From contig JBCFYV010000012.1 of assembly GCA_039000515.1 (NCBI GenBank), forward strand, positions 14,148,790 through 14,212,789: a stretch of 64,000 nucleotides of DNA. The letters run 5' to 3'. Under the pieces are notes generated by a model. That model was not told where the DNA came from. It searched no databases and saw nothing but the letters and a program-made list of their open reading frames with translations. Made by a program: the position numbers and the translations under genes. Numbering within the stretch: position 1 is the stretch's first letter; every line of letters starts with the position of its first letter. This DNA is from Timema cristinae (taxonomy: Eukaryota; Arthropoda; Insecta; Phasmatodea; Timematidae). This document shows positions 1-11,560 of this stretch, piece by piece.

Positions 1-850
1 TTATAAAACCAATAATTTCTTAGCTACAAGCAACTATATATAGTTATTAATTAAGGTCTCTATAAATGAATTCGATTCTTATAATCTTTGGTGAACAAAT
101 ATGCTTCTCTTTTACCAATTTTCCTGTAACAGTGTTCCTAGTTTCTAATGCCATAGAGTAGAATATAAGTAAAAGTGTATATTTTTCCAATAATGATCTT
201 TGGTGTAGCCTTTCCACAACAATGTATAAACCTATTATTTCGTTTGACAAATCTTACGAGTTTTTAGTAAATGTATATTTTAAGATAAAAGCGGGATAAA
301 ATCAACGCGGTGCACCGTACTTTTTTTTTTACAGCAATGAACATTTTCTCAAAATATTAATCAATATTCTTTACGATACCGCTACAGATTAGGTAGTTAA
401 AATTTTTATATGGATTTGTGCTATTTGTGAACAGAATATTAGATAGTTACGGAATGTTGGCAAAGATGATTGCAAAATAAATTTTATCATCTTGACATTT
501 TACATTTTAAGAGTGTTGTAAAAGAATGAGTAGAAAGTTATCTGTAAATAGTAAATACTGTAGAACGACAACAGATTCCAAAAGTGAGTGAATTAAAACT
601 AAATACCGTATTTAAAAAATATAGTTTTGTATGTGTTTCGCCTTTTAGGAGGTTTTTGTGTTTTACAAACTTGACCAAAACATTATTTCTGAACGTGGCT
701 GGTACAAAAATTGTTGGATTAAAAAAGTTATTTTTTATTGACCAGTTTCCCACCAAATAGCATTCCCACCATCTGTCGACAATCTTTCTAACTCCAGACG
801 TGAGGTGTCTTGAAGTGGCGTGCTCCAGTTAATAACTGGTTGAGAAAAGA
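1..850. other. AT-rich non-coding DNA
   Basis: I see no gene, splice pattern or repeat that I can name here. The short open frames are AT-driven and lack any protein-like composition. Confidence 0.6.
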
Positions 851-858
851 AATATATA

Positions 859-896
<38 letters not shown>

Positions 897-970
897 GTGT
901 GTGCATATATACACACACATAAACATGGATGTATACATACATATATATGTGTATATACATTTATATATGT
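851..970. repeat. Compound (TA)n / (TG)n microsatellite
   Basis: An uninterrupted run of about 40 bases of alternating T and A is followed by GTGTGTG, ACACACAC and ATATATGTGTATATACAT patches. The alternating purine-pyrimidine tract explains the Tyr/Ile-rich open frames on both strands, which are not genes. Confidence 0.95.
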
Positions 971-1012
971 ACAAAGTATTATACACTTGTATAAGGTAAT
1001 TTTGGTTAAAAT

Positions 1013-1025
1013 GGGGTGGGGGGGG
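1013..1025 (+). repeat. G-run (possible G-quadruplex)
   Basis: The run GGGGTGGGGGGGG sits in otherwise AT-rich DNA and can supply four runs of three guanines. Confidence 0.5.
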
Positions 1026-1026
1026 T

Positions 1027-2624
1027 GTATGTAATGTCTGTTACAAATATAGGTTTAAAAAATAACCCATTTATGCTCTCAATGATGGTTGGAGTGTTCA
1101 AGACTGTGTTGAAATTTGTTTAGAGCTTCTGATTCGAATGTCAGCCAGATAAACTTGGGGTGATTTAAATATATAATTTAACATTGTGGTTTTTGCAGGC
1201 TCTTTTAACTATGCTGCAGGTTAATTCTTCTAAATATATTTTTTTCTTAGACTAACCCTTTAATACTCATTATATTGAGCACTATATTTTAAGATACAAA
1301 ATATCTCTTTAATGTTTAATATATATGAATTTTAAATTATATTAAAGAATATAAATAGAAACTGGAAATAATAACTATTAATAGGTAACTATGTTTAGTT
1401 CAATCATAATTGATCCTTGGTGCTTGATTATATATAAGACATTTTTACTCAATAAATCTAAACTGTATTGTTTTTATGTATGAAAATAAAAATAATAATT
1501 AACTTGATTGTTTACTGCAATAGTATTGAACTTTCTTCTAAATTTAATAAACATAACTATAATATAAATCATCGAACAAACTTATACATTAGCTCTAAAA
1601 TCAAACCCAAAATTTTGTTTTTGCACTGTTCTACCAATCTACCAAAGAGATATTAAGGTTTTTATCCCTCCCATACCCATACATCCATCTATACTTTAAA
1701 GCAAAGTTTATTATATTTGTGCTAGAAAGTTAGTTTCTTCTCTCAGAAATACCGTGTCGGTGACTTATGGTTGAATTTGTGAGCCAATTTTATGTTTAAT
1801 TTATTTGTGATGGAATTGCGTTTATAAACAATAGGCACAAGCTATATTATTTAAAGTAAGCAATTTAAAAAATTAGGAGTGTTATACAATTGGTTAGGAA
1901 TTATAGATTGGATTTATTGTATTGTTTTTGTATATTTTACTCAAAACATCCCTTCCCGACAAACTCGATACACATCTAGTAAGCCATTTAAAATATTCCT
2001 TCAGGATACTAACCATTACTTGTTTGTCATAAGCTTAAACACCTATATAGGGTATTTTTTTATGGTTTAAAGAGTTAATAGACCTACTTGTGTGTTTTCA
2101 TTTGGCAAGCAAGAGCCATATTATACTGTCATGTTATATTGTCACATTGCCATATACTTTGCTTATGAATACAAGGAAATATATTTTTATGGTACTTTCA
2201 TATGTGCATTATTATTGGACAAATAAACTTTATGCCTATGAGAGTACTTACACACTAATTTACTAACATCACAATTTAAAGAAACAGATTATCCATAACA
2301 AAGTTTACTTAGTTTACTTAGAACTAATGTGTAGCTTTGATTTTCTAAGGTGGTCATTGAAACTTATGTGTCGTTTCTTACTTTTACTTTAGTTTTGACT
2401 TATTGGCAAAGTCAACAACCAGAACGTTGGTTTGATGTGACTTGCATCCATCCGGCAAAGGGCATGAACTCGGCCGCTAAGCTGGTTAGCTTTGCCTACA
2501 CCATCTGGAAGAAATACCATGTACTAGGAGAGTTTAATAAGTTTACTAGTTCCCCGTTGCCTTCCAGACTGAATTTCTATGAGAAAGTTCCAGCGAGCCT
2601 ACTAATTTTGCTGGAAATATAATT
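1027..2624. other. Non-coding DNA, with a less AT-rich patch at 2410-2540
   Basis: Most of this stretch is AT-rich and featureless. The patch at 2410-2540 is of higher complexity, with GAACTCGGCCGCTAAGCTGG inside it. It lies directly before a family 2 SINE and may be part of an older repeat. The 90-residue open frame across it has no recognisable domain. Confidence 0.45.
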
Positions 2625-2815
2625 TCACAAACCTTCAAGGGGTATTGTACATGCTACAATAGGCATGGGACCAACGGCTTTACTTCCCCTCCGAAGGAAG
2701 TCGTGCTACGGATTCTTATCGCTTAAAGAAAATTAGTTGAGCTTGGCTGGGTTTGTACCCACGAGTATCTGGTCCCTAGGCGAGCACTTTACCCCAAAAT
2801 CACCAAAGTCAACAT
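2625..2815 (-). mobile_element. SINE family 2, copy 1 (tRNA-derived)
   Basis: Read on the minus strand, a tRNA-like head runs GTGATTTTGGGGTAAAGTGC (A-box-like) to GGGTACAAACCC (B-box-like). It is followed by a body with ACTTCCTTCGGAGGGGAAGT and GGTCCCATG. The same body recurs at 9.9, 28.1 and 53.0 kb, so this is a dispersed family. The copy is diverged and has no clear target-site duplication. Confidence 0.8.
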
Positions 2816-2926
2816 GTTTAGAATATATTTAGGTAAAGTCAACACGAAGGTCATTTTAAAGTAAGAACCGCCTTGCTATATAACAATACAAACTTTATTT
2901 ATTAAAGTAAGTTGTCTATCATTATT

Positions 2927-3165
2927 TTATTACCAGTTTGGGTTTAACGTAGGCCTATATGTATTAATTACGCTAGTGATATATGGACGAGGAAGGTTGA
3001 ATTTATATTAAGTGTACCAACACTTGTGAGTAGGGAGAGTTGAAAGCTATTTATGAAAATACATACTCAATACAACCAACCGGAATTTGAACCTGATCTG
3101 CCCGTCGTTGGAAGTTTAGTCTAGATCAAGGGTGACACCTTAGATTATGTTGCCACCAAAATTGG
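2927..3165 (-). mobile_element. SINE family 3, diverged copy
   Basis: It aligns with other family 3 copies in order: TACCAGTTTGGGTT tail, 'ATTACGCTAGTG', 'GAGGAAGGTTGAATTTA', the B box (GGAATTTGAACCTGAT, on the minus strand) and 'AGTTTAGTCTAGATC' of the long-variable-arm head. The terminal AGCACCGCG of the tail is missing or mutated. Confidence 0.75.
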
Positions 3166-3239
3166 TAAGATTATTATGTTACGTATTAACAGCAAATTTA
3201 ATAATTTGGAGTTTTATTATGATTTCCCTCTTAATTTCT

Positions 3240-3605
3240 AAGATTTTTTCCCCTATCCATTCATTTAGCTTGACTTGACCCTACACACCTCTCCTTACCC
3301 TCCGAACCTCCATCTACTACTTTCATCTTGTGCCTGAGGGTGTTGGGAGGGTAAATGGTTGGAGGTGGGGGGTAGATATTCCAGGGTGTATATAACATTT
3401 CATAATGAAGATTTCCAGTAACATCCTTTTCTTTCTCGCACTGAAGGATTTAGCAATGCGAGAGAGGGAAGTTTTTTTTTTTTTTGGCACGGAGAGGAGA
3501 CGTATCTTCCTTTTCATCCCCCTCTCCTTCACCCCTCTCATAGGGCACACTGTCCAAAATGAAAACTCTAACGTTGGGTGCATGGGGGACTCCCTACAGT
3601 CGTAA
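3240..3605. other. GC-elevated, strand-skewed non-coding block
   Basis: Short C/T-rich runs (CCCCCTCTCCTTCACCCC) alternate with G/A-rich runs (GGTTGGAGGTGGGGGG), plus a T13 tract. Open frames occur on both strands over the same bases, as expected for low complexity. Similar blocks occur at 31.0, 36.0, 40.3 and 55.6 kb. Confidence 0.45.
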
Positions 3606-5430
3606 ACTACTTTGCACTGCCAAGTCAAAAGGCGTTATATTCATTCACTTTTGCAATACAGCTGAGACATTCAGATGCTGTTATTGGTTGTGATTTTTTA
3701 ACTTAGTTTTCCTTCAAATTTTGTTTACTACAAGAATGCTCTGACTGTAACATTTATTTAAACATTTAAATAGTCTTTTCTAGTTATATTCTAACTTGGT
3801 TTCAAATGAATTAATTTGTGTACGAATTCAGTGCAAAAACAATAAGAAATCTAAATGTTTGTTTTAAAACATTTAATGCTATGATCTTTTGGTATAAGTT
3901 TACACTTTCATGTAAACCTGTAAGCAAATACGAACAAATTCCTTACTGCCAAAATTGGTAATATTTTACTATCTTATTATTAGGTTCTGAAAAATACATA
4001 ATAATTAAACCCTACAGTTCTCATGAATAAATAAAGTTAAACTAGTAATTCTTTTTCTAGCTACCAGAAAATCCACTTCCTATGAAAATTGTATTGTTGT
4101 ATTAATATTAATTATTAAATTAATGTGTTTTTCTGAACGACTATAAATTAGTACTCTGATTGGAGATATAGTTTCATGAGCCTTTCAAAATCGACTGTAT
4201 CTTATATCATATAGTTAGTTATACATCAATTAATGCTATAAGTAGAGCATTTCTTTTGATAGTTTCAAAATTTATAAGATAATACTAATAAAATAATAGT
4301 ATATTATCAATGTTGACCACAAAATATTATTGAATTTCCTAAACTTTTCTCCCTACAATAACCGTACAGTTGATACACACAGCTTACGAACTAGAATAAA
4401 ATATGAAAACACACCCATAGTTGAATCACAGTTAGAATAACTCTGTATATAAATAATATACATCGGGCAAACAATATGTAAAGAAAATGTATTTTTAATC
4501 CCTTACACCTGTCAAAAGTGACACTAGAAATATATGACTAGTCACATGGATAACTGAAAGTATGTTTAGTAAAATTTAGAACTTGGAGAGTACGTCAATG
4601 TAACTATAATATATTCTAATTTAACGTAATAAATTTTGGAATTCTAACCGCCAATCAATTAAAGTACAAAAATTCATGATTTTAGGTTAGCCTGGAAGTC
4701 TAAACTATTTCAGCGAGTTCGTTATTTTATTGTTTGATTTAACATAATTGTACATACGTTTTTTTATTTAATTACTTATCAATACCAAACTCTTTTTAAT
4801 TTACGGATAATAATGTGGAGGTTAAATTATACAAAATGTAGGTCTACCAGAAGCATTGTGCATAGAGTATGAGAAAACCATAGAGTTAATTGATGTATGC
4901 TATTTGAACGTTGACCTTTCCATCACCATAATTACAGTTTCTTGGGAGCTCTTAGAATTTGATCCTAGGAGCACTGTTGAGATTATTTATCTATAGTTGA
5001 GTTACTAACATCTGAGAGCTCACATCTAAAACTGATCACTCCTATTCAAACTTTATTTGCAACAGAAGAATTTATTTTAAGCTTTCTGAACCAAAAGTCT
5101 TTTTGAAATTTTGTACTATATCTCTGAGAAATTGTACGTACCTACCACACGTCAATTAAAATATTTGAAAATCTGAACCTTATGAATGGAGTTTATTTTA
5201 CTATGTCATCATTTTACATGCACTTTCTAAACATATAAGTAGTCTAACTGAACTATGGAGGGTGTGATTGACCACCCTCCGTTGATATGAGAGTCCATAT
5301 CCTAGCCCTCGTCCTTTCTGATTATGAAACAAAATGTACCCAAGAGATTTATGACACCAATAAACTTGCATTGGATTTGTTCATTTGACACCCATTTATG
5401 AGGCGTTCAAGTCTATATTACTATCTGATT
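3606..5430. other. AT-rich non-coding DNA
   Basis: I see no gene or named repeat in this stretch. Confidence 0.6.
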
Positions 5431-5442
5431 TGACTGAGGATG

Positions 5443-5719
5443 GGTGACCTGATGGTCTAGGGGTAAGGTGTCGGACTTCGATGCTGGGGTCCGGGGTTCA
5501 ATCCTCGGTCCCGGCAAATATTTATCTGATTTCCAAACCCTTCCTTCACCTCTGACAAGACATCTTGTGAATGTGGGGAATGCCAGTCCTCCACCGTGGT
5601 TCGGATTCCACGTTAAACTGTAGGTCCTTGATTTCATCTCACAATCACCCTACCATTACACATTAGCGTAAGTGCGTATAACCCTAACGGGTAGTAAGAC
5701 GCGGGGCTAATAATAATAA
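5443..5719 (+). mobile_element. SINE family 1, full-length copy 1 with target-site duplication
   Basis: The tRNA-like head has an A box (TGGTCTAGGGGTAAGG) and a B box (GGTTCAATCC). A body of about 150 bp follows, with CCTCCACCGTGGTTCGGATT and 'CATTAGCGTAAGTGCGTATAACCC'-type sequence, then GGGTAGTAAGACGCGG and a short AAT tail. TGACTGAGGATG, 12 bases, flanks it exactly at 5431-5442 and 5720-5731. This is therefore a complete retrotransposition product, and recent enough to keep a perfect duplication. The head resembles a Glu/Gly-type tRNA, but the parent tRNA is not certain. Confidence 0.95.
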
Positions 5720-5731
5720 TGACTGAGGATG

Positions 5732-6280
5732 ACAAGAAACTGACAAGCCATTCAATTTGAGCGAGAAGTAATAAAGATATAAATCTAGCTAAGACTCTTC
5801 TAGATAAATGATATGAGATCTCTTTGTGAAAGTCAGATACTGAGCTCAATCGATAGTATTTCTTCCTATTAATATAAGGGCACTTGGACTTGAACCCTAA
5901 CATGGTCTATAATATTATCAATGTTAAAATTGGCGCTTCCCTTTAAACAGTGATTAGATACTAAAATTGTAAGATGCATGCATGTTTATAGCTAACTGAG
6001 TGAATATAACTCCTGCTTTAACACGATCGTTTGACATTTCATCTTCCTGTCTGACCGTTTATTCCACGACTAAGGCCAAATTAGGGAGATAATTTGAATT
6101 CAGATTGGAAAAGACGGTCTTTGAATCTTGGCCAAATAAAGTATTTATTAGAGGAGTAAGAAACTTCAACACTTCGACTTTGCTTTGAAACAAATATCAG
6201 CTTTAACCTCGCTTCAAAATAAACCTCGGAATCGACCAACACAAAGCCAGTAAAAATATCTATATCTAAAATACTCGATT
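5732..6280. other. Non-coding DNA
   Basis: No gene was recognised. A minus-strand open frame (6081-6413, 110 residues) begins inside the transposable element at 6283-6515, so I treat it as chance. Confidence 0.5.
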
Positions 6281-6282
6281 TA

Positions 6283-6515
6283 CAGTAGCCCCATGGCTTC
6301 TTTAGTGCTGACTGACAGCTGACAGCTGACTTATTACAGTCAACATTTAGGTATATACCTAAATTTTGACCATCAGAAGTGACAGCTACCAAACACATGT
6401 TTTTGCAGATCATTTGGTTCGGCGTAGGGATACATAATTTGGTCTGGTAAATTTTAAAGCCGTCAGCTTCAGTTGTGAGCTGTCAGTCAGCACAAAAGAA
6501 GCCATGGGACTACTG
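6283..6515. mobile_element. MITE with about 45-bp inverted repeats and TA target site (Tc1/mariner-like)
   Basis: The left end (CAGTAGCCCCATGGCTTCTT, then TAGTGCTGACTGACAGCTGA) is matched on the opposite strand by the right end (CAGTAGTCCCATGGCTTCTT, then TTGTGCTGACTGACAGCTCA), with only a few mismatches. Both ends abut TA dinucleotides (6281-6282 and 6516-6517), as in Tc1/mariner superfamily insertions. The element is 233 bp long and has no transposase frame, so it is non-autonomous. Confidence 0.85.
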
Positions 6516-6517
6516 TA

Positions 6518-7217
6518 TGTTCAATTAATCTTATTCTGAGCTTTTGTACACCTTATAAATCTAAATGCATATTAAAAAATAATCTGAAGTAAATGAATTT
6601 TAATATGGAACAGTAGCTTTATTTATCAAAATAAAACAAAATATTACATATAATTGTGCAAAATATCATCTTTCAAGATTATTTATTTTGGATATTAAAT
6701 TACACTTTCTTAACAGACTGATTATATCATCACACGCCTACATACTAACTTAAATATAGAATCTAAAACATACACAACATTCATCCCTCAGCCATTAATT
6801 AATTAATTCACCACTCTTAAAGGGGATTACTACATTTCACCAATGGTAATTTTTCCAGCCATGCCAGGAATCAAATTGGGGACCTCTTAGCTCAGTGGTT
6901 ATACACGCTACTGAGTTTATGTGTCATTCCTCTGTTTAAAAGTAATTTTAATTCATAAAATAAAAGAAATAATCACAATTAGATATTATTTCAAACATGA
7001 AACAAATTACAAATTATATTTGAACTTAAAATTGGCTTAGATAATATTTCATATATTCGATTCAGGCTCACTTGGAATTGAAAAAGTGGACCTTGAAAAC
7101 CCCAGTGTATTGTATATATAAATATTATCCTGATTTATTATTTTAAAATAAATATTGTTAACCAACGTCTTAAACCATGTAACAACAGTTATATTTTATA
7201 AATAGAATGTAATATTT
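6518..7217. other. AT-rich non-coding DNA
   Basis: I see no gene here. Confidence 0.6.
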
Positions 7218-7220
7218 AAT

Positions 7221-7252
<32 letters not shown>

Positions 7253-7254
7253 AT
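7218..7254. repeat. (TA)n microsatellite
   Basis: About 37 bases of alternating A and T, broken once by AA. It abuts the tail of the next SINE. Confidence 0.9.
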
Positions 7255-7257
7255 AAT

Positions 7258-7500
7258 TAGCACCCGTCTTACTAATCTTTCGGGTTATACGATTAAGTAA
7301 TAATTACGTTAATGGGCTAAGAATTGGAAAGGTTGAATTTAGATAAAGTGAACCTACATTTGTTTGAAAGGAGATTGGAAAATAGTTTGGGTAAAACACT
7401 CCCCAGTTCATTCGGCCTAGATTTGAACCTCGATCTTCATGTCCTTGGCAATCTAGATCAACATGAAAGCCGCACGTTTGCTAACTACGCCACCAAGAAA
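7258..7500 (-). mobile_element. SINE family 3 copy
   Basis: The minus-strand tail (TAGCACCCGTCTTACTAAT at the left) is followed by the family body 'GGAAAGGTTGAATTTAGA' and the B box (TAGATTTGAACCTCGATC, complement). The variable-arm remnant is 'GGCAATCTAGATCAACATGA'. The long open frame at 7324-7566 simply runs through the SINE. Confidence 0.85.
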
Positions 7501-7800
7501 TTCATTGGCTTTCTATCTTTATCACCAAGAAGAAATATACACTTCAAAACTAGGGAGATATCTTAAGAATGTAGAAACAATAGTAGCATGACTAACCATT
7601 AGCATCCTGTAGTGCTTAGCGTTCTTTAAATGTAGGGAGCGGGGTCTATTGTACACAGAACTACTAATACGTTTTATTAAAAAGTACAAGTAAAATAATT
7701 CTATCAATTAATAAAATAAAACACTGGATTAAAAAAACAACTCCCACGAAATCAGGTCCACCGTTCGTTCGTCGATCCTTCCGGTTGTATAAGCAAGCAT

Positions 7801-7802
<2 letters not shown>

Positions 7803-7836
<34 letters not shown>
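7803..7836. repeat. (GT)17 microsatellite
   Basis: A perfect run of 17 GT units. It creates a poly-Thr/His frame on the minus strand that is not a gene. Confidence 0.99.
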
Positions 7837-7838
<2 letters not shown>

Positions 7839-9730
7839 TGTTGCGTGCGAACCATAACGATCAATCAATACGGTCGGACTAATGCATATGCATGGTTTCA
7901 TACATGTTGCACTCTCGCTCAGACGCTCTCAAACGCATGTGACGACTATCACAGGGTGTAGAGTAGTATCAGGCCGATAATCATATTGTTATAATTATTA
8001 TTGATTGGGCTTAGAACGTGTCGGCACAAAAGGCTACTACGAGCGTCGATAACAAAAATAAAGACTTGTAATTTAACAAAAAATATGAACAGTGATTTTA
8101 AGGTAAGGTATGGATGGCCCTGTGAGAGTGAGAAATATATTGTTAGCTAACCAGAGGTTTTGAAGTTAAATGTTTAAAGACGGATGAAAAAAATTGTATG
8201 ACAACATTATAAAATATATTTTCTCAAGCATACATTTCTGATTTTCAAAAGGAGATTTTAAGTAAACTACCCTCATATATAATCGATTTAAAAAATCAAG
8301 TATATAATGTCATATTTAATGTAAACCACTTCCCAAATATAAATTTTTTAAATGGCTTATGCCATTTTTATAATCTTTGAAGATGTACAAAAATCAATTA
8401 CTAGTTAATTATAATATATATATATATATATATATATTTAGAAACACAAACATATACACAGATTCATTATGTAGAGCAATCTCCACAGGTATCCATTTTG
8501 AAAAAAAAAATTAAAGCAATTTTCAAAATAAATCCAACATTTAAATATCACTCTTCGGTAAACCGTCTTTGAATCAATTTCTCACATAAACCCAATAGAT
8601 AGTGCTTTTTATTATTTAAAATTACTCTACAGATATCCAATTTGAACAACAATTTTAAAGCTAAAATTTTGGCTCAATATATACAACATCTAAATATCAA
8701 AATAGACCGAACTGAACTGTTTTGTGTAACATGTTCCAAAGTCCTAAGCCGTTTTATTAAAGGTATCTTCTTTACTATTCTTTATTTTTCAAGTTTTTTT
8801 AATGAGCAGCTATTAAAATTGTTTGGAGATATTCAATTTTAGCTAAATGTATATTTTGTAGTATCCTTTGTTTGATAAATAAACAATGTTGTTTGGTCAT
8901 TAATCGTGGTGTTTTATCCTTCAATAATTTTATAGGCAAAAAAATAGAAGTTTCCAGAAGCGCTTTGAAGCCTATGTTCATATTAATTTTAAATAATATT
9001 TTGAGCCATAGAGATTGTTTATAAAGTTACGTAGTTGAAGTTGGGGACACCTTATTTATACATAGCTCATATAAGTGGTATACAAACAAAAGTTTTAATA
9101 ATTATATTTAAAAAAAAAAAGTTATTTATAAAGCTAAGACAAGGTATTTTTTGCGGGTAGTCCGTTGAGCTCCCTTCTGGGCGGGCGAGACAAGGTGCCT
9201 TGCTAGTGCTGCAACCTGGTAACAAAGCTTCGTACTACAGTCGCTTCGTTATTCCCAGCGAAACCTGCACGTCTTTAGACTCACTCGTTCGAGAGAACAG
9301 CAAGAGATCGTTTCTAAATGTATTCCTACAATATTATGACAAACCACAAATACAACCCTATTTTCATAGGAAGCACCTAATAGAATATATAAACATAATG
9401 TATTTCTGTGCCACACATTAAATATATTTTATTATATTATTATGGTGATTCTATAAGTAATAATATTAGCTTTCAAAATTGACATTCCCGGATAACACGA
9501 CTTGATATATAGGTACTTAGAGAATACCTAGTAGCGTTTATAACTGTCAGATAAGTGTTTCTATATGAATTTTTTTGCATATAGTGGACCTATAATTAGG
9601 TTTATAGGATAAAGAGAACACGATTTTTACATTGTTAAATCTAAGGTACCTAGGGATTTGAACATCCTACATAAGGTATAAGAAACAATATACAACTTGT
9701 TTGAATGAGATTGTATTTTAATAAATGCTT
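7837..9730. other. AT-rich non-coding DNA with a (TA)n run and a degenerate short repeat
   Basis: A (TA)n run lies at about 8411-8438. The motif CTC(C/T)ACAG(A/G)TATCCA(A/T)TTTGAA occurs at about 8478 and 8627, and a degraded form (GGAGATATTCAATTTTAGC) at about 8824. Related pieces occur at 32.97 and 35.33 kb. A less AT-rich patch at 9150-9310 (AGTCGCTTCG, AGCGAAACC) has no recognisable identity. Confidence 0.5.
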
Positions 9731-9737
9731 TCTGGTT

Positions 9738-9775
9738 TTTTAGTACCACATCTTACTACCTGTTTGGATTGATCG
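9738..9775 (-). repeat. Orphan family 1/3 SINE tail
   Basis: TTAGTACCACATCTTACTAC followed by CTGTTTGGATT matches the common 3' tail of SINE families 1 and 3 on the minus strand. No head remains next to it. Confidence 0.6.
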
Positions 9776-9911
9776 TATCATAAACGCTCTTTATTTTTAT
9801 TGTAGTTAAATAAAGTAATTAACGTGAAAAGACTGATTAAGAAAAGAAATACAAGGCATATAAGACTAGAGTATTTATATGAGTAAGAGGGAAAGGGCTA
9901 CTAATGATGGG

Positions 9912-10112
9912 AAAGGTACTTGCACATACTTTCCAGGGTTCTTTTACATTCCACAAGTCTACATGGGAGAGATGGATTTACTTCTCCCTCCTAAGGAAGT
10001 TGTGCTACGAATTTTTTTTCACTCAAGAAAAATCTGTCAATCTAGGCTGGGTTTAAAATCACGAGCATCGAATCCTGAGGCAAGCACCTTACCCTAAGAT
10101 AACTAAGGTAGA
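9912..10112 (-). mobile_element. SINE family 2, copy 2
   Basis: It aligns along its length with the copies at 2.6 and 53.0 kb. Shared segments are TTTCCAGGGTTCTTTTACAT, CTCCTAAGGAAGTTGTGCTA, TCACTCAAGAAAAATCTG and the head CCTGAGGCAAGCACCTTACC. The B box is decayed to GGGTTTAAAATC. The 72-residue frame at 9879-10097 is a by-product. Confidence 0.8.
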
Positions 10113-10177
10113 TTATAAACGATCATTATTATTATTCTTATAATAATAATAAAAAACAATAAATTCCTTTGTTTTTG

Positions 10178-10400
10178 TAGTGCGATTTACTACCCCTCTG
10201 AGCTATCTTAATATAATTAAACTAATAGGGGTGAGTAGGTGTAAGTTATAATAAATGTATTTTCATTTGTGAAAAGGGAAAAGAGGAGCAATTATGGAGA
10301 TGGAGGAAGAAACACCCTCAGTTTACGCTGCCGTGATTCAAACTCTAACCGCAACGTAACGATAAAGCAGACTATGGGAACGCACTGTGTAGTGTTGCAA
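10178..10400 (-). mobile_element. SINE family 3, degraded copy
   Basis: The left end GTAGTGCGATTTACTACCCC matches the family tail. CACCCTCAGTTTACGCTG and GTGATTCAAACTCTAACC correspond to the head junction and the B box. The middle is poorly conserved. Confidence 0.5.
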
Positions 10401-11129
10401 GCGTTTAGAAATCCCAGATTGGTTATTAAGGGGTTTGATATGTTTTAATATTGTTTTTACGAGAATGTAGGTTAAATTTCTAATTAGTTAAAACATCAAA
10501 AGTTTTAACTTAAAAGTTTTTAAAACATGTGTGATAGCTTACATAAAGCTCTATAAAACGATTCCATACTGACTTAAGACTTTATGTTGTGATACCCATA
10601 TAAGAATAATTTATTTGATAGAGGAATGTTTAATATAGATTTTTAGCCTTTTTTTATGTGATTTCATAAACACCCAGTGTTTGAACATATTGTTTATATG
10701 CAACACCGAGGCATGTAGTAAATGACCAAAACTTTTAAAAGATTGGACATATAAAAATACAATAAAAATTGTTTTAGAAGGGGCAATTGTGTTCAAGGAG
10801 ATACGATTAATATGCTCAGATTAATGAAGGGACTTTACTGACTTTTTTGAGTATTACATAGAGGAATTTAGCCAATAATAAATAAAATATTTTGAACAGA
10901 GTAAATAAAATTTAAAAATAGTTTATTTTCAACATTTCTGAAAAGAGTTTTATAATTTTCCATATTTTCATAAGAAACTCACATGAAAAGATCATTTCAA
11001 ACAAAAACAAGAATTATTCTTTAACTCCTCTGAAATAATTACAAGTTGCTACATTGATGTAAAGAAATTGAACAATTGAAATTCCTGGACAGAGTTAGAG
11101 GAGAAACAATAAACTTAGCTCACCAATTT

Positions 11130-11560
11130 TTATTTAAAGTAGTTTCACTATTTATTTTATAGAGGTAGTTATGCTATATTATTCCATAAATCAAATCAAG
11201 AGTAACTGCCTTCAGGTAGTTCCCATTGTTACTATATTGAGGTAGCTCCACTGTTTACCACTTTTAGGTAGCATGACTTGGCTTGAGGTAATTTGAAAAC
11301 TTTGATCTTTAGGTAGCTTAAATACTTATTAGGAAGAATAAGTTCCAATAATTAATATTTTTAAGTTGTTCAATACCTACATATATGAGGTAGTTCCTGA
11401 AGATAAGATTAAGACTAAATTTCAACAGTAATTATTTTGAGGCTAGTTCGACTAGTTACCGATTAATGTATTTAGAGTAGCTACTAACGTTTTTAGATCG
11501 ATTAGCTACCAAATAAAATAATTTGAATATAAATTGTCCTGGGCTAGTTCTAACAACTAA
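11130..11560 (+). repeat. Very degenerate tandem array, core TTTGAGGTAGYTC, period about 26 bp
   Basis: The core recurs at roughly 11135, 11160, 11212, 11237, 11263, 11283, 11309, 11386, 11438, 11471 and 11538, in forms such as AGAGGTAGTT, TGAGGTAGCTCC, TTTAGGTAGCTT and TGAGGTAGTTCC. Many gaps are near 25-29 bp or 52 bp. Sequence between cores has drifted, so this looks like an old minisatellite. Confidence 0.6.

Noticed and set aside
735..1034. Tyr/Ile-rich small membrane proteins on both strands
   Set aside because: They are translations of the TA/TG microsatellite.
5455..5515. tRNA gene in the SINE family 1 heads (also 21.9, 25.1, 30.2 and 56.2 kb)
   Set aside because: The A and B boxes are good, but acceptor ends do not pair as in a real tRNA, and each head is fused to the same SINE body and AAT tail with target duplications.
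6081..6413. 110-residue minus-strand protein
   Set aside because: Its beginning lies inside the MITE at 6283-6515, and it has no motif.
11386..11400. let-7-like microRNA (TGAGGTAGTT)
   Set aside because: The match covers only the seed-like part. The remaining let-7 bases are absent, no hairpin partner is near, and the word recurs as the core of a tandem array.
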